Below are positions 49,998 to 59,189 of a DNA stretch of 64,000 bases, piece by piece. The DNA comes from Bacillota bacterium (lineage in GTDB: Bacteria; Bacillota; Clostridia; Acetivibrionales; DTU013). The stretch spans positions 62,001 through 126,000 of the forward strand of contig JAEXNT010000042.1 of the NCBI GenBank assembly GCA_023439545.1. Reading direction: 5' to 3'. Both the position numbers and the translations under genes were made by a program. Every line of letters starts with the position of its first letter. Within the stretch, counting starts at the first letter, position 1. The notes under the pieces are model-generated. The model did not search any database and was not told where the DNA came from. It saw only the letters and a program-made list of their open reading frames with translations.

Positions 49998-50861
49998 ATG
50001 CAATCAGGTAAAGCCGGTTCGGTTGATGTCCGTTCAACTGTCGCACGCACGGCTGTTTTGATAATATTGGCGGTTACCGCAGTATTTTGTCTGGCGCCTT
50101 TCTTCTTTCTGCTCCTGTCATCTTTCAAACCTGGCAAAGAAATGATCGTTAACGGTATTTCCTTTAATTTACAGTTTGATTTGATGAATTTGAACAACTA
50201 TGGCCTTCTTTTATCGGGAAGAGAGGGTATTTACCTTTACTGGTTCAGAAATAGTGTGCTGATTACCGCCATTAATACGATTATGTCACTATTCCTTACG
50301 TCGTTTGTGGGGTATGGTCTGGCAATGTATAAATTCAGGGGAAGAAATCTTATTTTCACCATAGTGCTTATTGTTATGATGGTACCCGTGGAAATATTGA
50401 TATTGCCGTTATACCGCCTCTCGATCCTCTTTAAACTGATCGATACGTATTGGGGCGCTATATTGCCCTTTGTTGTTTCGCCATTTGCCATTTTCTTTTT
50501 CAGGCAATATGCAACAGGTTTGCCCAGAGATTTTATGGATGCCGGAAGAATAGACGGATGTACTGAATTCGGTATCTTTTTCAAAATTATGATGCCGCTT
50601 ATGAAACCCGCATTTGGCGCTATGACCATCCTGCAGGCCTTATCGAGCTGGAACGGCTTTGTATGGCCTCTCATTGTACTTCGATCCGATAAAATGCTGA
50701 CGATACCGATAGGGCTTCAGTCGCTGATAACCCCTTACGGCAATAACTATGACCGCCTTCTGTCAGGTGCGGTTATGTCGGTGATTCCGATTATCATAGT
50801 ATTCTTGTTCAACCAGAAAGCTTTTATATCCGGGCTGACGATAGGCGGAGTCAAAGGCTGA
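49998..50861 (+). CDS. sugar ABC transporter permease (second of pair)
   Basis: This 287-residue protein has six membrane helices and the EAA-type loop PRDFMDAGRIDGCTEFGIFFKIMMPLMKPAF. ATG 49998 is preferred because AAGGAGAGTG is spaced correctly. A TTG two codons upstream overlaps the previous stop. A terminator follows at 50879. Confidence 0.93.
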   Translation: MQSGKAGSVDVRSTVARTAVLIILAVTAVFCLAPFFFLLLSSFKPGKEMIVNGISFNLQFDLMNLNNYGLLLSGREGIYLYWFRNSVLITAINTIMSLFLTSFVGYGLAMYKFRGRNLIFTIVLIVMMVPVEILILPLYRLSILFKLIDTYWGAILPFVVSPFAIFFFRQYATGLPRDFMDAGRIDGCTEFGIFFKIMMPLMKPAFGAMTILQALSSWNGFVWPLIVLRSDKMLTIPIGLQSLITPYGNNYDRLLSGAVMSVIPIIIVFLFNQKAFISGLTIGGVKG

Positions 50862-50878
50862 TTATTAATTCAAACGGG

Positions 50879-50911
50879 AAAAGTACTGCTTGTTGGAGCA
50901 GTACTTTTTTT
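50879..50911 (+). terminator. rho-independent terminator after the ABC operon
   Basis: aaaagtactgct (50879-50890) and agcagtactttt (50897-50908) form a perfect 12-bp stem followed by T residues. Confidence 0.93.
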
Positions 50912-50930
50912 GGAGCAGATATGGTGTTTA

Positions 50931-50939
50931 TGCTATAAT
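50931..50939 (+). promoter_or_regulatory. extended -10 promoter of the YesM/YesN operon
   Basis: TGCTATAAT is an extended -10 (TGnTATAAT) without a good -35. It makes the TTG at 50939 impossible as a start codon for the kinase. Confidence 0.65.
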
Positions 50940-50992
50940 TGCTAAAAGAGAGAAACAGTATTAAGGATCAGGCTGGAATTGGCGAGGCGTAT

Positions 50993-52918
50993 ATGTACAA
51001 GCTAAAGTTCGGGGCGGTAAAACCGATAATCAGGAGCATCCCGCACAATATCCAAAGAATAGCCCTATTATTCAGAAACATAAAAATACAGGCCAGGCTT
51101 GTATTATTGTTCATTGTACTCTCTGTAGTTCCGCTTTTGATCTCAGGGGTGGATTCCTATAACAAATCCAGTAATGCGATCAAGACTAAAATCAGCACCT
51201 ACTCGGTCCAGGTAATGAGCCAGATAAGTGTAAATATCGGTAGAGAGATAACAAGACTGGAGAATGACAGTATTGAAATCAGTTTTTCAGATAAAGCACA
51301 GTATGTTTTAAAAAACTACAATAACATGACTGAATGGGATGTTATGGATATACAGGACAAAATGAAAGGGGATCTTGTAAAAAAGTTCTCGTCTCTGCAT
51401 GATATCTCGGATGTTTTGCTCTATACGCGAAATCAGGATAAAATCGTGGCTTACGGCGACAAAACATTCAAACTGAACCTGAAAAAGAGCTTCCTTGAAC
51501 CTTATCTCGAAACGATATCCAAAGAGGCCGGGTCTCCGGTCTGGAAGGCGGTAGATACAGGGGTGGAGGAAAACATGGTGAAATACGCCACAAGCCCCGA
51601 ACAGCACAGCAAAAGCAACGGCATTCTTATCGGCAGGGCTGTTAAGTCAATGGATACCGGCGATATTATCGGTACGCTCATTATGCGTACGAATGAACGG
51701 TACTTTTTAAATGTTTACGTTAATACAGACATAGGTGAAGGCGCGGATATTTTCCTGGTGGATCGGGACGGAACGGTGGTCTCGAGCAGGAACCCCGATC
51801 TAAAGGTAACAAAGCCGTATGTTGATGCACAGCTGATAAACAGGATAAAGAGCGATGAAAAAAACAAAAAAAGCGTATTTAATATGAAAATGGGGGATAA
51901 GGACTACCTCGTCGCTTACGCACCGGTTGCAAATGCGCCGTGGTATGTCGTCGGTACGATACCGTTTTCCTATCTGAATTCTGAAACGGATAATATAAAG
52001 AGCAATAGTATAATTGTGGGCATCATTTGCTTTTTCGGTTCGGTGCTGCTGTCGTATATATTTTCAATGAGCATATCGAGCCCGTTGAAAAAGCTGGTCA
52101 AGGCTATGAATCAGGCTAAAAAGGGGAATCTAAACGTTTGTGTTGCCGATTGCAGTAAAGATGAGATCGGGGAGGTTACCAATAATTTTAACAGCATGGT
52201 AACCGAAATAAAAAACCTGCTGGCTAATGTGAAGAATAAGGAGAAGCAGAAAAGAAATGCAGAATTGAAAGCACTACAGGCTCAAATCAATCCGCATTTT
52301 CTCTCAAACACTCTCAATACGGCAAAATGGCTTGCCGGAATCCAAAAAGCAGAAAATGTTGAAAGTATTTTGACTTCCATGATTAATCTGCTTCACATGA
52401 GCATGGGTAAAGGCAATGATTTTATCAGCATCCGCGAGGAAATGGAATATATCCGGGATTATATCAATATACAGGAATATCGGTATTATAATAAATTCAA
52501 GGTGAATTATGAGGTGGAAGAGGATATCCTTGACTACAAAATACCGAAATTCCTGCTGCAGCCCGTTGTAGAGAATTCCATCATTCACGGTATCGCACCG
52601 ATGAAGGGGCAGGGGCTGGTCGTTGTAAAAGGCTTCAAATATGGATCGGAATTGAAGATTACCGTAACGGATAATGGGGTTGGAATTCCGGAAGAGAAGA
52701 TAGAAAAAATCCTTGAAAACGATTCGGACCAAACCAGGTCGCAATTCAGCGGGATAGGCATAAGAAATGTTCATGAAAGGATCATCATGAATTTCGGGGA
52801 GCAATACGGCCTTTATATTAAAAGTGTGTTGAATTTATATACGACGATTGAAATCACACTGCCAATAATCAGTGAGGGGGCAGAACAGCATGCTGTTGAA
52901 GGTATTGATCGCAGATGA
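50993..52918 (+). CDS. YesM-type sensor histidine kinase
   Basis: This 641-residue kinase has a membrane segment near residues 35-55, a large extracytoplasmic dCache-like sensor (to about 325), a second membrane segment (SNSIIVGIICFFGSVLLSYIF), and a HAMP domain. The His_kinase box LQAQINPHFLSNTLNTAKWL has H435, and an HATPase domain follows (VVENSIIHGI, DNGVGIPEEKI, GIGIRNVHERI). These kinases sense extracellular carbohydrate, often through a solute-binding protein such as the one encoded just upstream. The start at ATG 50993 is the first one downstream of the promoter. The regulator gene overlaps its 3' end by 29 bp. Confidence 0.92.
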   Translation: MYKLKFGAVKPIIRSIPHNIQRIALLFRNIKIQARLVLLFIVLSVVPLLISGVDSYNKSSNAIKTKISTYSVQVMSQISVNIGREITRLENDSIEISFSDKAQYVLKNYNNMTEWDVMDIQDKMKGDLVKKFSSLHDISDVLLYTRNQDKIVAYGDKTFKLNLKKSFLEPYLETISKEAGSPVWKAVDTGVEENMVKYATSPEQHSKSNGILIGRAVKSMDTGDIIGTLIMRTNERYFLNVYVNTDIGEGADIFLVDRDGTVVSSRNPDLKVTKPYVDAQLINRIKSDEKNKKSVFNMKMGDKDYLVAYAPVANAPWYVVGTIPFSYLNSETDNIKSNSIIVGIICFFGSVLLSYIFSMSISSPLKKLVKAMNQAKKGNLNVCVADCSKDEIGEVTNNFNSMVTEIKNLLANVKNKEKQKRNAELKALQAQINPHFLSNTLNTAKWLAGIQKAENVESILTSMINLLHMSMGKGNDFISIREEMEYIRDYINIQEYRYYNKFKVNYEVEEDILDYKIPKFLLQPVVENSIIHGIAPMKGQGLVVVKGFKYGSELKITVTDNGVGIPEEKIEKILENDSDQTRSQFSGIGIRNVHERIIMNFGEQYGLYIKSVLNLYTTIEITLPIISEGAEQHAVEGIDRR

Positions 52919-54530
52919 TGATGCGGTTGCCAGAACACATTTAAAAACGCTGATCGAGTGGGAAAAGTTTGATTATGTAATCTGCGGCGAGGTGTCCAAC
53001 GGGCTGGATGCAATCCGGGTGATCCGGGAAAACCTTCCCGATATAGTGATTACGGATATGAGCATGCCTGTAATGAACGGTGTGGAATTAATCAAGTACA
53101 TAGCCAGTAATCATCCCGCAATCAAAACGATTGCTTTAAGCGGTTATGATGATTTTGACTATGTCAGGCAGAGCATGATACAGGGCGCTATTGATTATTT
53201 ATTGAAATACAGGTTGACCTCGGAGAGCCTGCTCGAGGTTTTATCAAAAGCCAGGAAGGCATTATTGCAGGACCGGGACGAAAATGTTCAAAAGCGGCTG
53301 ATGCAGGAAAGATTGACTGCAGGTATGACAGCCCAAAAAAAGGATTTTATCAAAAGACTTCTTTTTGATAATCCGGGCGATCCGGAGGATTTGAAAAAAG
53401 AGATCGATGCACTGGGGCTTGATATCGAGTTAAGGAACCTGGCTGTCGTAGCTTTTGAAATTGATGATTACCATATCCTTCAAAAGAAATTTACTATGAA
53501 AGAAATGAATACGATCATATCTTCAATTGAAGATATGGCTGCCCAGATTTTGAAGGATACCGGCAAAGCTGTAGCTTCGCATGTCGTCAATGAAAAATTC
53601 ATCATTATATACTCGTTTGGAAAAATTCGCAGTGACTTGTTTATATATAATCAGATGCTTACAAGTGTGGACAGGATCAAAGAAAGTATCAAGAGGTACC
53701 TTAACATAACTGCAAGCTTCAGCGTAGGCAAGCTTTTCAGCGATTTGACCGCTATCGGCGGGTGTTACTCGGAAGCGGAGCTTACCCTTAAAAACAAGTT
53801 TTATAAGGGGAAGGACAATATATTGAGGGAAGCTTCCATCCACAAGGCAAAAAGTAAATTCACAAATCTGGATGTACAGGATGAGAAGAGTATTCTGTAT
53901 GCTGTTAAAGCGATGAACCGTAAAAGTCTTATGGAACATGTCAATGATGTATTTAAAAAAATGATTGAAAATGAACCTGATTTTAAATCAACCCAGATGA
54001 TATGTGTTGAAATGATTAACATTTTAAACCGGGTTGCGAGAGAGATGTCGATCGATATCGGCAGGATTTATTCCGATGCCGACATTCCGTATGATGAAAT
54101 GAAGAAGTATGAGACCATAACCGATGTAAAGCAATGGATACTTGATATTTTTCTCAAATTTATCGACTTGATCGAGGTATATCAAATCAGAACCGATTTT
54201 TCAGAAAATATTCAAAAATCCATAGAATACATTCACAAAAATTTCAAGAGGAATATATCGTTGAATGAAATTGCCGAGTACATCGGGGTAAGCAGCTCCT
54301 ATTTGAGCAGGACATTTAAAGAAGAATGCGGGAAGGGTTTTGTTGAATATTTAAATCTTGTCAGGGTGGAATATGTAAAGAGGTTGATTGAAGATGGGAA
54401 TGGCAGGCTTAAGGACATTATCGTGGAGGCCGGCTTTAACAGCTACACATATTTCTTCAAGGTATTTAAAAGTATTATGGGTATGACCCCTGTGGAATAT
54501 GAGGAAACATGCGGAGTGAAATATGAGTGA
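52890..54530 (+). CDS. YesN-type response regulator (receiver-AraC)
   Basis: This 546-residue regulator has an N-terminal receiver (LKVLIADDDAVARTHL, phospho-acceptor in IVITDMSMP, KYRLTSESL), a central region of about 300 residues (typical for YesN), and a C-terminal AraC DNA-binding domain (ISLNEIAEYIGVSSSYLSRTFKEECGKGFVEYLNLVRVEYVKRLI, AGFNSYTYFFKVFKSIMGMTPVEYEE). It is the partner of the overlapping kinase and probably activates the ABC operon upstream. Confidence 0.93.
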   Translation: MLLKVLIADDDAVARTHLKTLIEWEKFDYVICGEVSNGLDAIRVIRENLPDIVITDMSMPVMNGVELIKYIASNHPAIKTIALSGYDDFDYVRQSMIQGAIDYLLKYRLTSESLLEVLSKARKALLQDRDENVQKRLMQERLTAGMTAQKKDFIKRLLFDNPGDPEDLKKEIDALGLDIELRNLAVVAFEIDDYHILQKKFTMKEMNTIISSIEDMAAQILKDTGKAVASHVVNEKFIIIYSFGKIRSDLFIYNQMLTSVDRIKESIKRYLNITASFSVGKLFSDLTAIGGCYSEAELTLKNKFYKGKDNILREASIHKAKSKFTNLDVQDEKSILYAVKAMNRKSLMEHVNDVFKKMIENEPDFKSTQMICVEMINILNRVAREMSIDIGRIYSDADIPYDEMKKYETITDVKQWILDIFLKFIDLIEVYQIRTDFSENIQKSIEYIHKNFKRNISLNEIAEYIGVSSSYLSRTFKEECGKGFVEYLNLVRVEYVKRLIEDGNGRLKDIIVEAGFNSYTYFFKVFKSIMGMTPVEYEETCGVKYE

Positions 54531-54659
54531 TTCGCGGGGGATATGAAAAAGTTGTGGAACTGGTAAGACAGTTCTGATATATTAGTTATAGTCTGGCATA
54601 TTCATGTAGATCCGGGAAAGCATATCTTGACTTAAGCATCAGGAGAGGGTTAATCGCAA

Positions 54660-55949
54660 ATGAAAAATCTTTTGATTAAGCATAAATTACTGCGCACGCT
54701 TTTTGAACTGCGCGGGAATCCACGTGCCTGTGTTTATACCGAACCCATGTGGGGACTTTCCATGAACCTGTGTCTGCCTTACGCAACGGTATACATGCTT
54801 ACTTTCGGCATGGGTGATGTACAGGTTGGGATTGTCACTTCAATTTATATGTTTTCCCAGATGATCTTTGCATTTTTATCAGGCGTTATTATCGATAAAA
54901 TGGGGCGCAGGAAGAGTACTGCGGTATTCGATTTTCTGGCCTGGAGTATCCCTTGCCTTATATGGGCATTCAGCCAGGGCTTTTGGTTCTTTGCCGTAGC
55001 CGCACTGCTTAACGGTATGATGAAAATAACCACGGTATCCTGGGATTGTCTGCTGGTAGAGGATGCTCCAAAGGATAAAATAACCCATATTTATTCCTGG
55101 GTAATAATCGCAGGTAACCTCTCGGCACTGTTTGCACCAATATCTTCAGTCCTGGTGGCAAAGCTGACCCTGGCGCCCGCCTTACGGATACTCTATATCA
55201 ATGCTTTTATTATAATGACCGTAAAAATATTGATCCTTTATAAATTTTCAACTGAAACCGGTACTGGGAAAATAAGGCGCGAGGCGTCACGCAACATATC
55301 ATGGAGTGAGATGCTGTCCGGATATAAAAGTGCATTGCGCAAGATAATCACTTCTCAAGGTACAATATTTGCTATAATCATCAGTATCCTGGTAGAGATC
55401 GTAGCTATGCTTGGAATGACCTTCTGGCAGATAATTGCTTCCCGTCGCATCGGTATCCCGGATACATTATTACCCATTTTCCCGATGGCCCGAAGCATAC
55501 TTTCCATTGTCCTTTTCTTCACCGTTATCGCGCATATAAAGCAAACGAAGCTGAAATGGCCGCTGTATGGAGGATTCTTAAGCTCCATAGCCGGCTACAT
55601 ATTGCTGATCTCGATTACAGGCGCCGGTGTGTGGGGATATGTAATATTAGCGGTTTCTTTAGTGTTTGATGCGCTGGCTGGAGCTATTTTAGGCACGCTC
55701 AGAGAATCCCTGGTCGCTATTCATGTCGACCCTGCGGAACGCTCGGGAATTATGGCCTTGCTTCAGACGACAGTAATGCTTGTGAGCGTACCGTTCGGAT
55801 ACATAGGCGGATTACTGAGCGATATCTCGAGGATATTACCCTTTGTGCTCAGTATTATGTTGTCGTTGCTGGGTGTCCTGGCAACTGCTTTATTCTATCA
55901 CCGATCTTCCATTAACAATGATAAAGTTGGTTTGAATGGGAATTTATAG
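54660..55949 (+). CDS. major facilitator superfamily transporter
   Basis: This 429-residue membrane protein has about 12 helices and MFS marks, including GVIIDKMGRRKSTAVFDF (the loop 2-3 motif G-x-x-x-D-x-x-G-R-R). The substrate is unknown, and drug or sugar export fits. CAGGAGAGGG precedes the ATG. It lies about 130 bp behind the YesN gene, without a clear terminator between them, and converges on the next gene with only 7 bp between stop codons. Confidence 0.88.
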   Translation: MKNLLIKHKLLRTLFELRGNPRACVYTEPMWGLSMNLCLPYATVYMLTFGMGDVQVGIVTSIYMFSQMIFAFLSGVIIDKMGRRKSTAVFDFLAWSIPCLIWAFSQGFWFFAVAALLNGMMKITTVSWDCLLVEDAPKDKITHIYSWVIIAGNLSALFAPISSVLVAKLTLAPALRILYINAFIIMTVKILILYKFSTETGTGKIRREASRNISWSEMLSGYKSALRKIITSQGTIFAIIISILVEIVAMLGMTFWQIIASRRIGIPDTLLPIFPMARSILSIVLFFTVIAHIKQTKLKWPLYGGFLSSIAGYILLISITGAGVWGYVILAVSLVFDALAGAILGTLRESLVAIHVDPAERSGIMALLQTTVMLVSVPFGYIGGLLSDISRILPFVLSIMLSLLGVLATALFYHRSSINNDKVGLNGNL

Positions 55950-55956
55950 CATGTAA

Positions 55957-57060
55957 TTATACTACAAGCTTTCGCAATTCCTCGGAGGGAAACAAATGAA
56001 GCTCCTTCCACAGATTTTCCTTATATTTATTATATGTGATCATGGCTGATGTGGTATCTCCTAATTGCAGCAGGATGGTAATCAACCTTATGACAATCTC
56101 CTCGTCAAACTGATCATGGAGTAAAATCCTCCGCAGCCTGTCGCAGGCTTTATCGTATTGTTCCTGTCTTATATATTCATCAGTCAATATATTTTCAATA
56201 TATTTATATTCGTTCTCCAGCCAAATATTATATTTAAAAGCCCATTCATAAATTCTGCCTTCTAAATATGAGGCGGCATAAAGATCAGCAGCCTCCACTA
56301 ATGCAGAATAGTCTACAGGAGGAAGCTTACCCGATTTAACTTTTGACAGGAATCTGTGCATATCGCAATCCAGACGATCTACATCGAGCAGGTAACTATC
56401 CCTGTCTCTTAGGATAATATCTGCAAAGCCTTCTTTCTCAAGGGCCTTACGAAGATAGGTACAGGTTACTCGAAAATAATTGGAGGCTTTTTCCGGGTCG
56501 GTATCAGGCCATAGCTTATTGATGAGCTGTTCCTTTGAAGCTGTCAAACCGTTATATTGAAGCAGCAGAGCGAACAGTTCCTCTGTTTTCGAGGTCCTGA
56601 AACGGATACGCGAGGATTTGTCCTGATCGGTACAGCACATAAAGGAGCCAAAGCATTGTACATACAGTTTTTTGCCAGGTGTAATGGCTGGTTTATGCTT
56701 GTTCCGTAAATCAAGCTGATCAAATAATTCCTTCATATCGCTGATTGCAATTGGCTTTAGCAGGTAATCATAAGCATGTAAGTGAAATGCGTCAAGTGCG
56801 TACTGATCATGTGCTGTGACGAATACAATGTCAATGAAAGGATTGAATTCCCTGAGCATACCGGCAAGCCTGAGTCCTTGTATTTTCGGCATGTCAATAT
56901 CCAGAAAAGCGATATCCGGTTTATGTTCCCTGCAATAGTTAACCGCATCCTCCGGATTGGTAAACGACATCAAAGAAGAAATGCGCGGCTCTTCAGCCAA
57001 TAAACGCTTAAAGCGTTCCAACGCTTTTAATTCATCGTCGACTGCTATTATATTATACAT
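55957..57060 (-). CDS. response regulator with receiver, winged-helix and BTAD-like domains
   Basis: In this 367-residue protein, residues 1-120 are a receiver (VDD at 7-9, phospho-acceptor D54 in AFLDIDMP, K in YLLKPIAISD). Residues about 130-225 form an OmpR-like winged helix (IRFRTSKTEELFALLLQYNGLTASKEQLINKLWPDTDPEKASNYFRVTCTYLRKAL). The rest is a bacterial transcriptional activator (BTAD, helical TPR-like) domain ending TTSAMITYNKYKENLWKELHLFPSEELRKL. This receiver plus SARP-like layout is less common than LytTR or AraC outputs. It follows its kinase by 12 bp, behind AGGGGA. Confidence 0.9.
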   Translation of the reverse strand: MYNIIAVDDELKALERFKRLLAEEPRISSLMSFTNPEDAVNYCREHKPDIAFLDIDMPKIQGLRLAGMLREFNPFIDIVFVTAHDQYALDAFHLHAYDYLLKPIAISDMKELFDQLDLRNKHKPAITPGKKLYVQCFGSFMCCTDQDKSSRIRFRTSKTEELFALLLQYNGLTASKEQLINKLWPDTDPEKASNYFRVTCTYLRKALEKEGFADIILRDRDSYLLDVDRLDCDMHRFLSKVKSGKLPPVDYSALVEAADLYAASYLEGRIYEWAFKYNIWLENEYKYIENILTDEYIRQEQYDKACDRLRRILLHDQFDEEIVIRLITILLQLGDTTSAMITYNKYKENLWKELHLFPSEELRKLVV

Positions 57061-57072
57061 ATCACAAGTCCC

Positions 57073-58923
57073 CTAACGCGTTATCTCAAATTGTATCACA
57101 GTACCGGCCCCGACGGTGCTGCTAATTGTAAGCCCTTTTCCATAAAGCCGGATAAGCCGGGTATGGATATTATAAAGCCCAATGCTCTTTAAATTGGCGG
57201 GCTTTGTTAACAGTCCGGATAATTGTTCTTCATCAATACCTGCACCATTGTCCTCGACAGTGCATAATATGGCATCTCCAATATTTTTGATTTCCAATTT
57301 GACTAATCCGGCCGTGTCCTTATTGCGTATGCCATGCCTGATCGCATTTTCAACAAGAGGCTGAAGCACCAAAGAAGGAACAGCGCGGTCAAGTAATGTA
57401 TCATCAACATGAAATTCCACATGAATATTCTCGAATCTTGCTTTTTCAATATGGTAATAAGCGGATACCAATTCGAGTTCTTTCCTCAAAGGAATGACCT
57501 CGCCTAGATTTTCAAAGCTTAAGGTTCCTCTCAGATATTTGGATAAATACAAAATAAGCTGTTCAGCCTCTTCCGGATCGGACTGACAGCACTGCGCAAT
57601 TGTATTGAGCGTATTATATAGAAAATGAGGCCTAATCTGAGCATTCAGAAATGCTGTTTCGGTATCCTCGATTTTATGTAAGGAATGCTGAAGATTGGAA
57701 GACAGAAGCTCGACACTATGGGTGGCATTCATATACCGCTTCCCAAGAAGAAGGAAGTTTACAGAAACAAACAGAACCATACTGTAAGGCAGACAGTAAA
57801 AAATATCAATTACCCGCAGGTATTGCAGGATGTTGAAAAACGAACCGGTTGCCAAAACTACCACACCTGAGATGTAATAGAGAGCTTCCGGCCTTTGTTT
57901 AATCGTAACCCGGATCGATATATAGACTCCGTACAGGCAGACCAACGCAATACTGAACAGATAGGGAATAAACAACTGAAGATAATTGTAGGGCTTGCAT
58001 ACAAAAACTATCACAGTATATAAAAGATTGGTAACGACAATTATCCTGACAGCAATATTGGATGTATCCTCACTGTAAAGAGCCCGGGTATAAAGCGTTA
58101 CCGAAATAACACATAACGGTATGGTTAGGGTTACCAGCCTGGAGCCGACTGAGAAGGGTAGGTCCGGAAACAGCCGCATAATCAGGGCCTCGTTGAAAAA
58201 CATCGTCCATATTCCTACGGACAGGCATAGGATGCTGAAATATAGCGTTTCAATACCTTTCTTGCGCAGAAGGAAAACCACTAAGTGATACAATCCGGCC
58301 AAAATGCAGATCCCAATCAAGAAGAAATCGAGTGCAAACCGGATATACTGCCTGGTGTGAATGTCGGAGGGACTACCCAGCAGAATGCTTTCACCGATGC
58401 CAGAATAGAGGTGCAGGCTGTTTTTAATCTGGAGAGTAATTACCAGTGAAGTACCAGCTGCATAAAAATCATAAGTTTTCGGGCAAAGGAAAGCCGGTTC
58501 CCTATCTTCTTCAGACAGGTTACTGCCGATTAACTCATCATTCACCCACAGCTTGTATTCGGTATAAATATCGGGGGTGGAAATTGCGAGTACTTGCCCG
58601 CGGCTATCCAGCTTAACGGATAAACGATAGGTAGCGTAACCCTTCGGGGAAAGCTGAAGTCCGCTATAGCCTGTCCAGTAACCGGGAAATTGATAGCAGC
58701 CGGTCAGAGAAGCTTCAGAAAGGTTTTTGCCGGGAGAGATTAACTGCTGCCAGTAAAATTCCCATTTCCCGTCAAGGCTCACAATGCCGTCTTTACTAAA
58801 ATCCCAATCTGTTAAATTGAGGACTCCGTCGTATGCCTGCCGCTTAGAGTATGCCGTCTGACAACCGGAAAGGAGCAGCAAAGGAAGAAGTATAATTAAA
58901 AGAATGAATTTTTTATGCTCCAT
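57073..58923 (-). CDS. 7TM-DISM sensor histidine kinase with lipoprotein signal
   Basis: This 616-residue kinase starts with a lipoprotein-type signal, LLLLSGC (C21), unusual for a histidine kinase. An extracytoplasmic beta-rich DISM domain follows (to about 190; WEFYWQQLI, GYATYRLSVKLDSRGQVLAISTPDIYTEYKLWVNDELIG). Seven hydrophobic segments (about 200-395) come next, then the His_kinase box NAQIRPHFLYNTLNTIAQC and an HATPase domain (LVENAIRHGIRNK, EDNGAGIDEEQL, SIGLYNIHTRLI). The DISM domain is thought to bind carbohydrate-like ligands. AGAGGG precedes the ATG. Its promoter faces that of the giant secreted protein gene. Confidence 0.9.
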   Translation of the reverse strand: MEHKKFILLIILLPLLLLSGCQTAYSKRQAYDGVLNLTDWDFSKDGIVSLDGKWEFYWQQLISPGKNLSEASLTGCYQFPGYWTGYSGLQLSPKGYATYRLSVKLDSRGQVLAISTPDIYTEYKLWVNDELIGSNLSEEDREPAFLCPKTYDFYAAGTSLVITLQIKNSLHLYSGIGESILLGSPSDIHTRQYIRFALDFFLIGICILAGLYHLVVFLLRKKGIETLYFSILCLSVGIWTMFFNEALIMRLFPDLPFSVGSRLVTLTIPLCVISVTLYTRALYSEDTSNIAVRIIVVTNLLYTVIVFVCKPYNYLQLFIPYLFSIALVCLYGVYISIRVTIKQRPEALYYISGVVVLATGSFFNILQYLRVIDIFYCLPYSMVLFVSVNFLLLGKRYMNATHSVELLSSNLQHSLHKIEDTETAFLNAQIRPHFLYNTLNTIAQCCQSDPEEAEQLILYLSKYLRGTLSFENLGEVIPLRKELELVSAYYHIEKARFENIHVEFHVDDTLLDRAVPSLVLQPLVENAIRHGIRNKDTAGLVKLEIKNIGDAILCTVEDNGAGIDEEQLSGLLTKPANLKSIGLYNIHTRLIRLYGKGLTISSTVGAGTVIQFEITR

Positions 58924-58957
58924 AAACTACGCTGCCCTCTTATAGATTACTGAAACA

Positions 58958-59013
58958 TTGACAAATATCATTACCATTATTTATATTATAACATTCTATA
59001 AAATATAGTTGAA
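58958..59013. promoter_or_regulatory. overlapping back-to-back promoters
   Basis: Plus strand: TTGACA (58958-58963) and TATATT (58982-58987), 18 bp apart, facing the giant gene. Minus strand: TTCAAC (59013-59008) and TATAAT (58990-58985), 17 bp apart, facing the DISM kinase gene. The two -10 boxes overlap, so firing is likely to be mutually exclusive or jointly controlled. A second plus-strand candidate, TGGTATAAG (extended -10), lies at 59084-59092. Confidence 0.6.
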
Positions 59014-59126
59014 CATGAAATGACTTTTTTGGATATGAAACGGCATGAATTATTCCTTTGTTAATTCATGGTTAACAGGTGTATGGTATAAGTTAATATA
59101 ACTATGATTCAAGGCTTCCAATCACA

Positions 59127-59140
59127 CCCGCGTTTGCGGG
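59127..59140 (+). promoter_or_regulatory. small GC-rich leader hairpin
   Basis: cccgc (59127-59131) and gcggg (59136-59140) close a gttt tetraloop in the leader of the giant gene. I could not assign it to a known riboswitch. Confidence 0.35.
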
Positions 59141-59189
59141 CCGGAGAAAACAACAGATTTATGGATTAAACACGAAAGAGAGATAAAAT

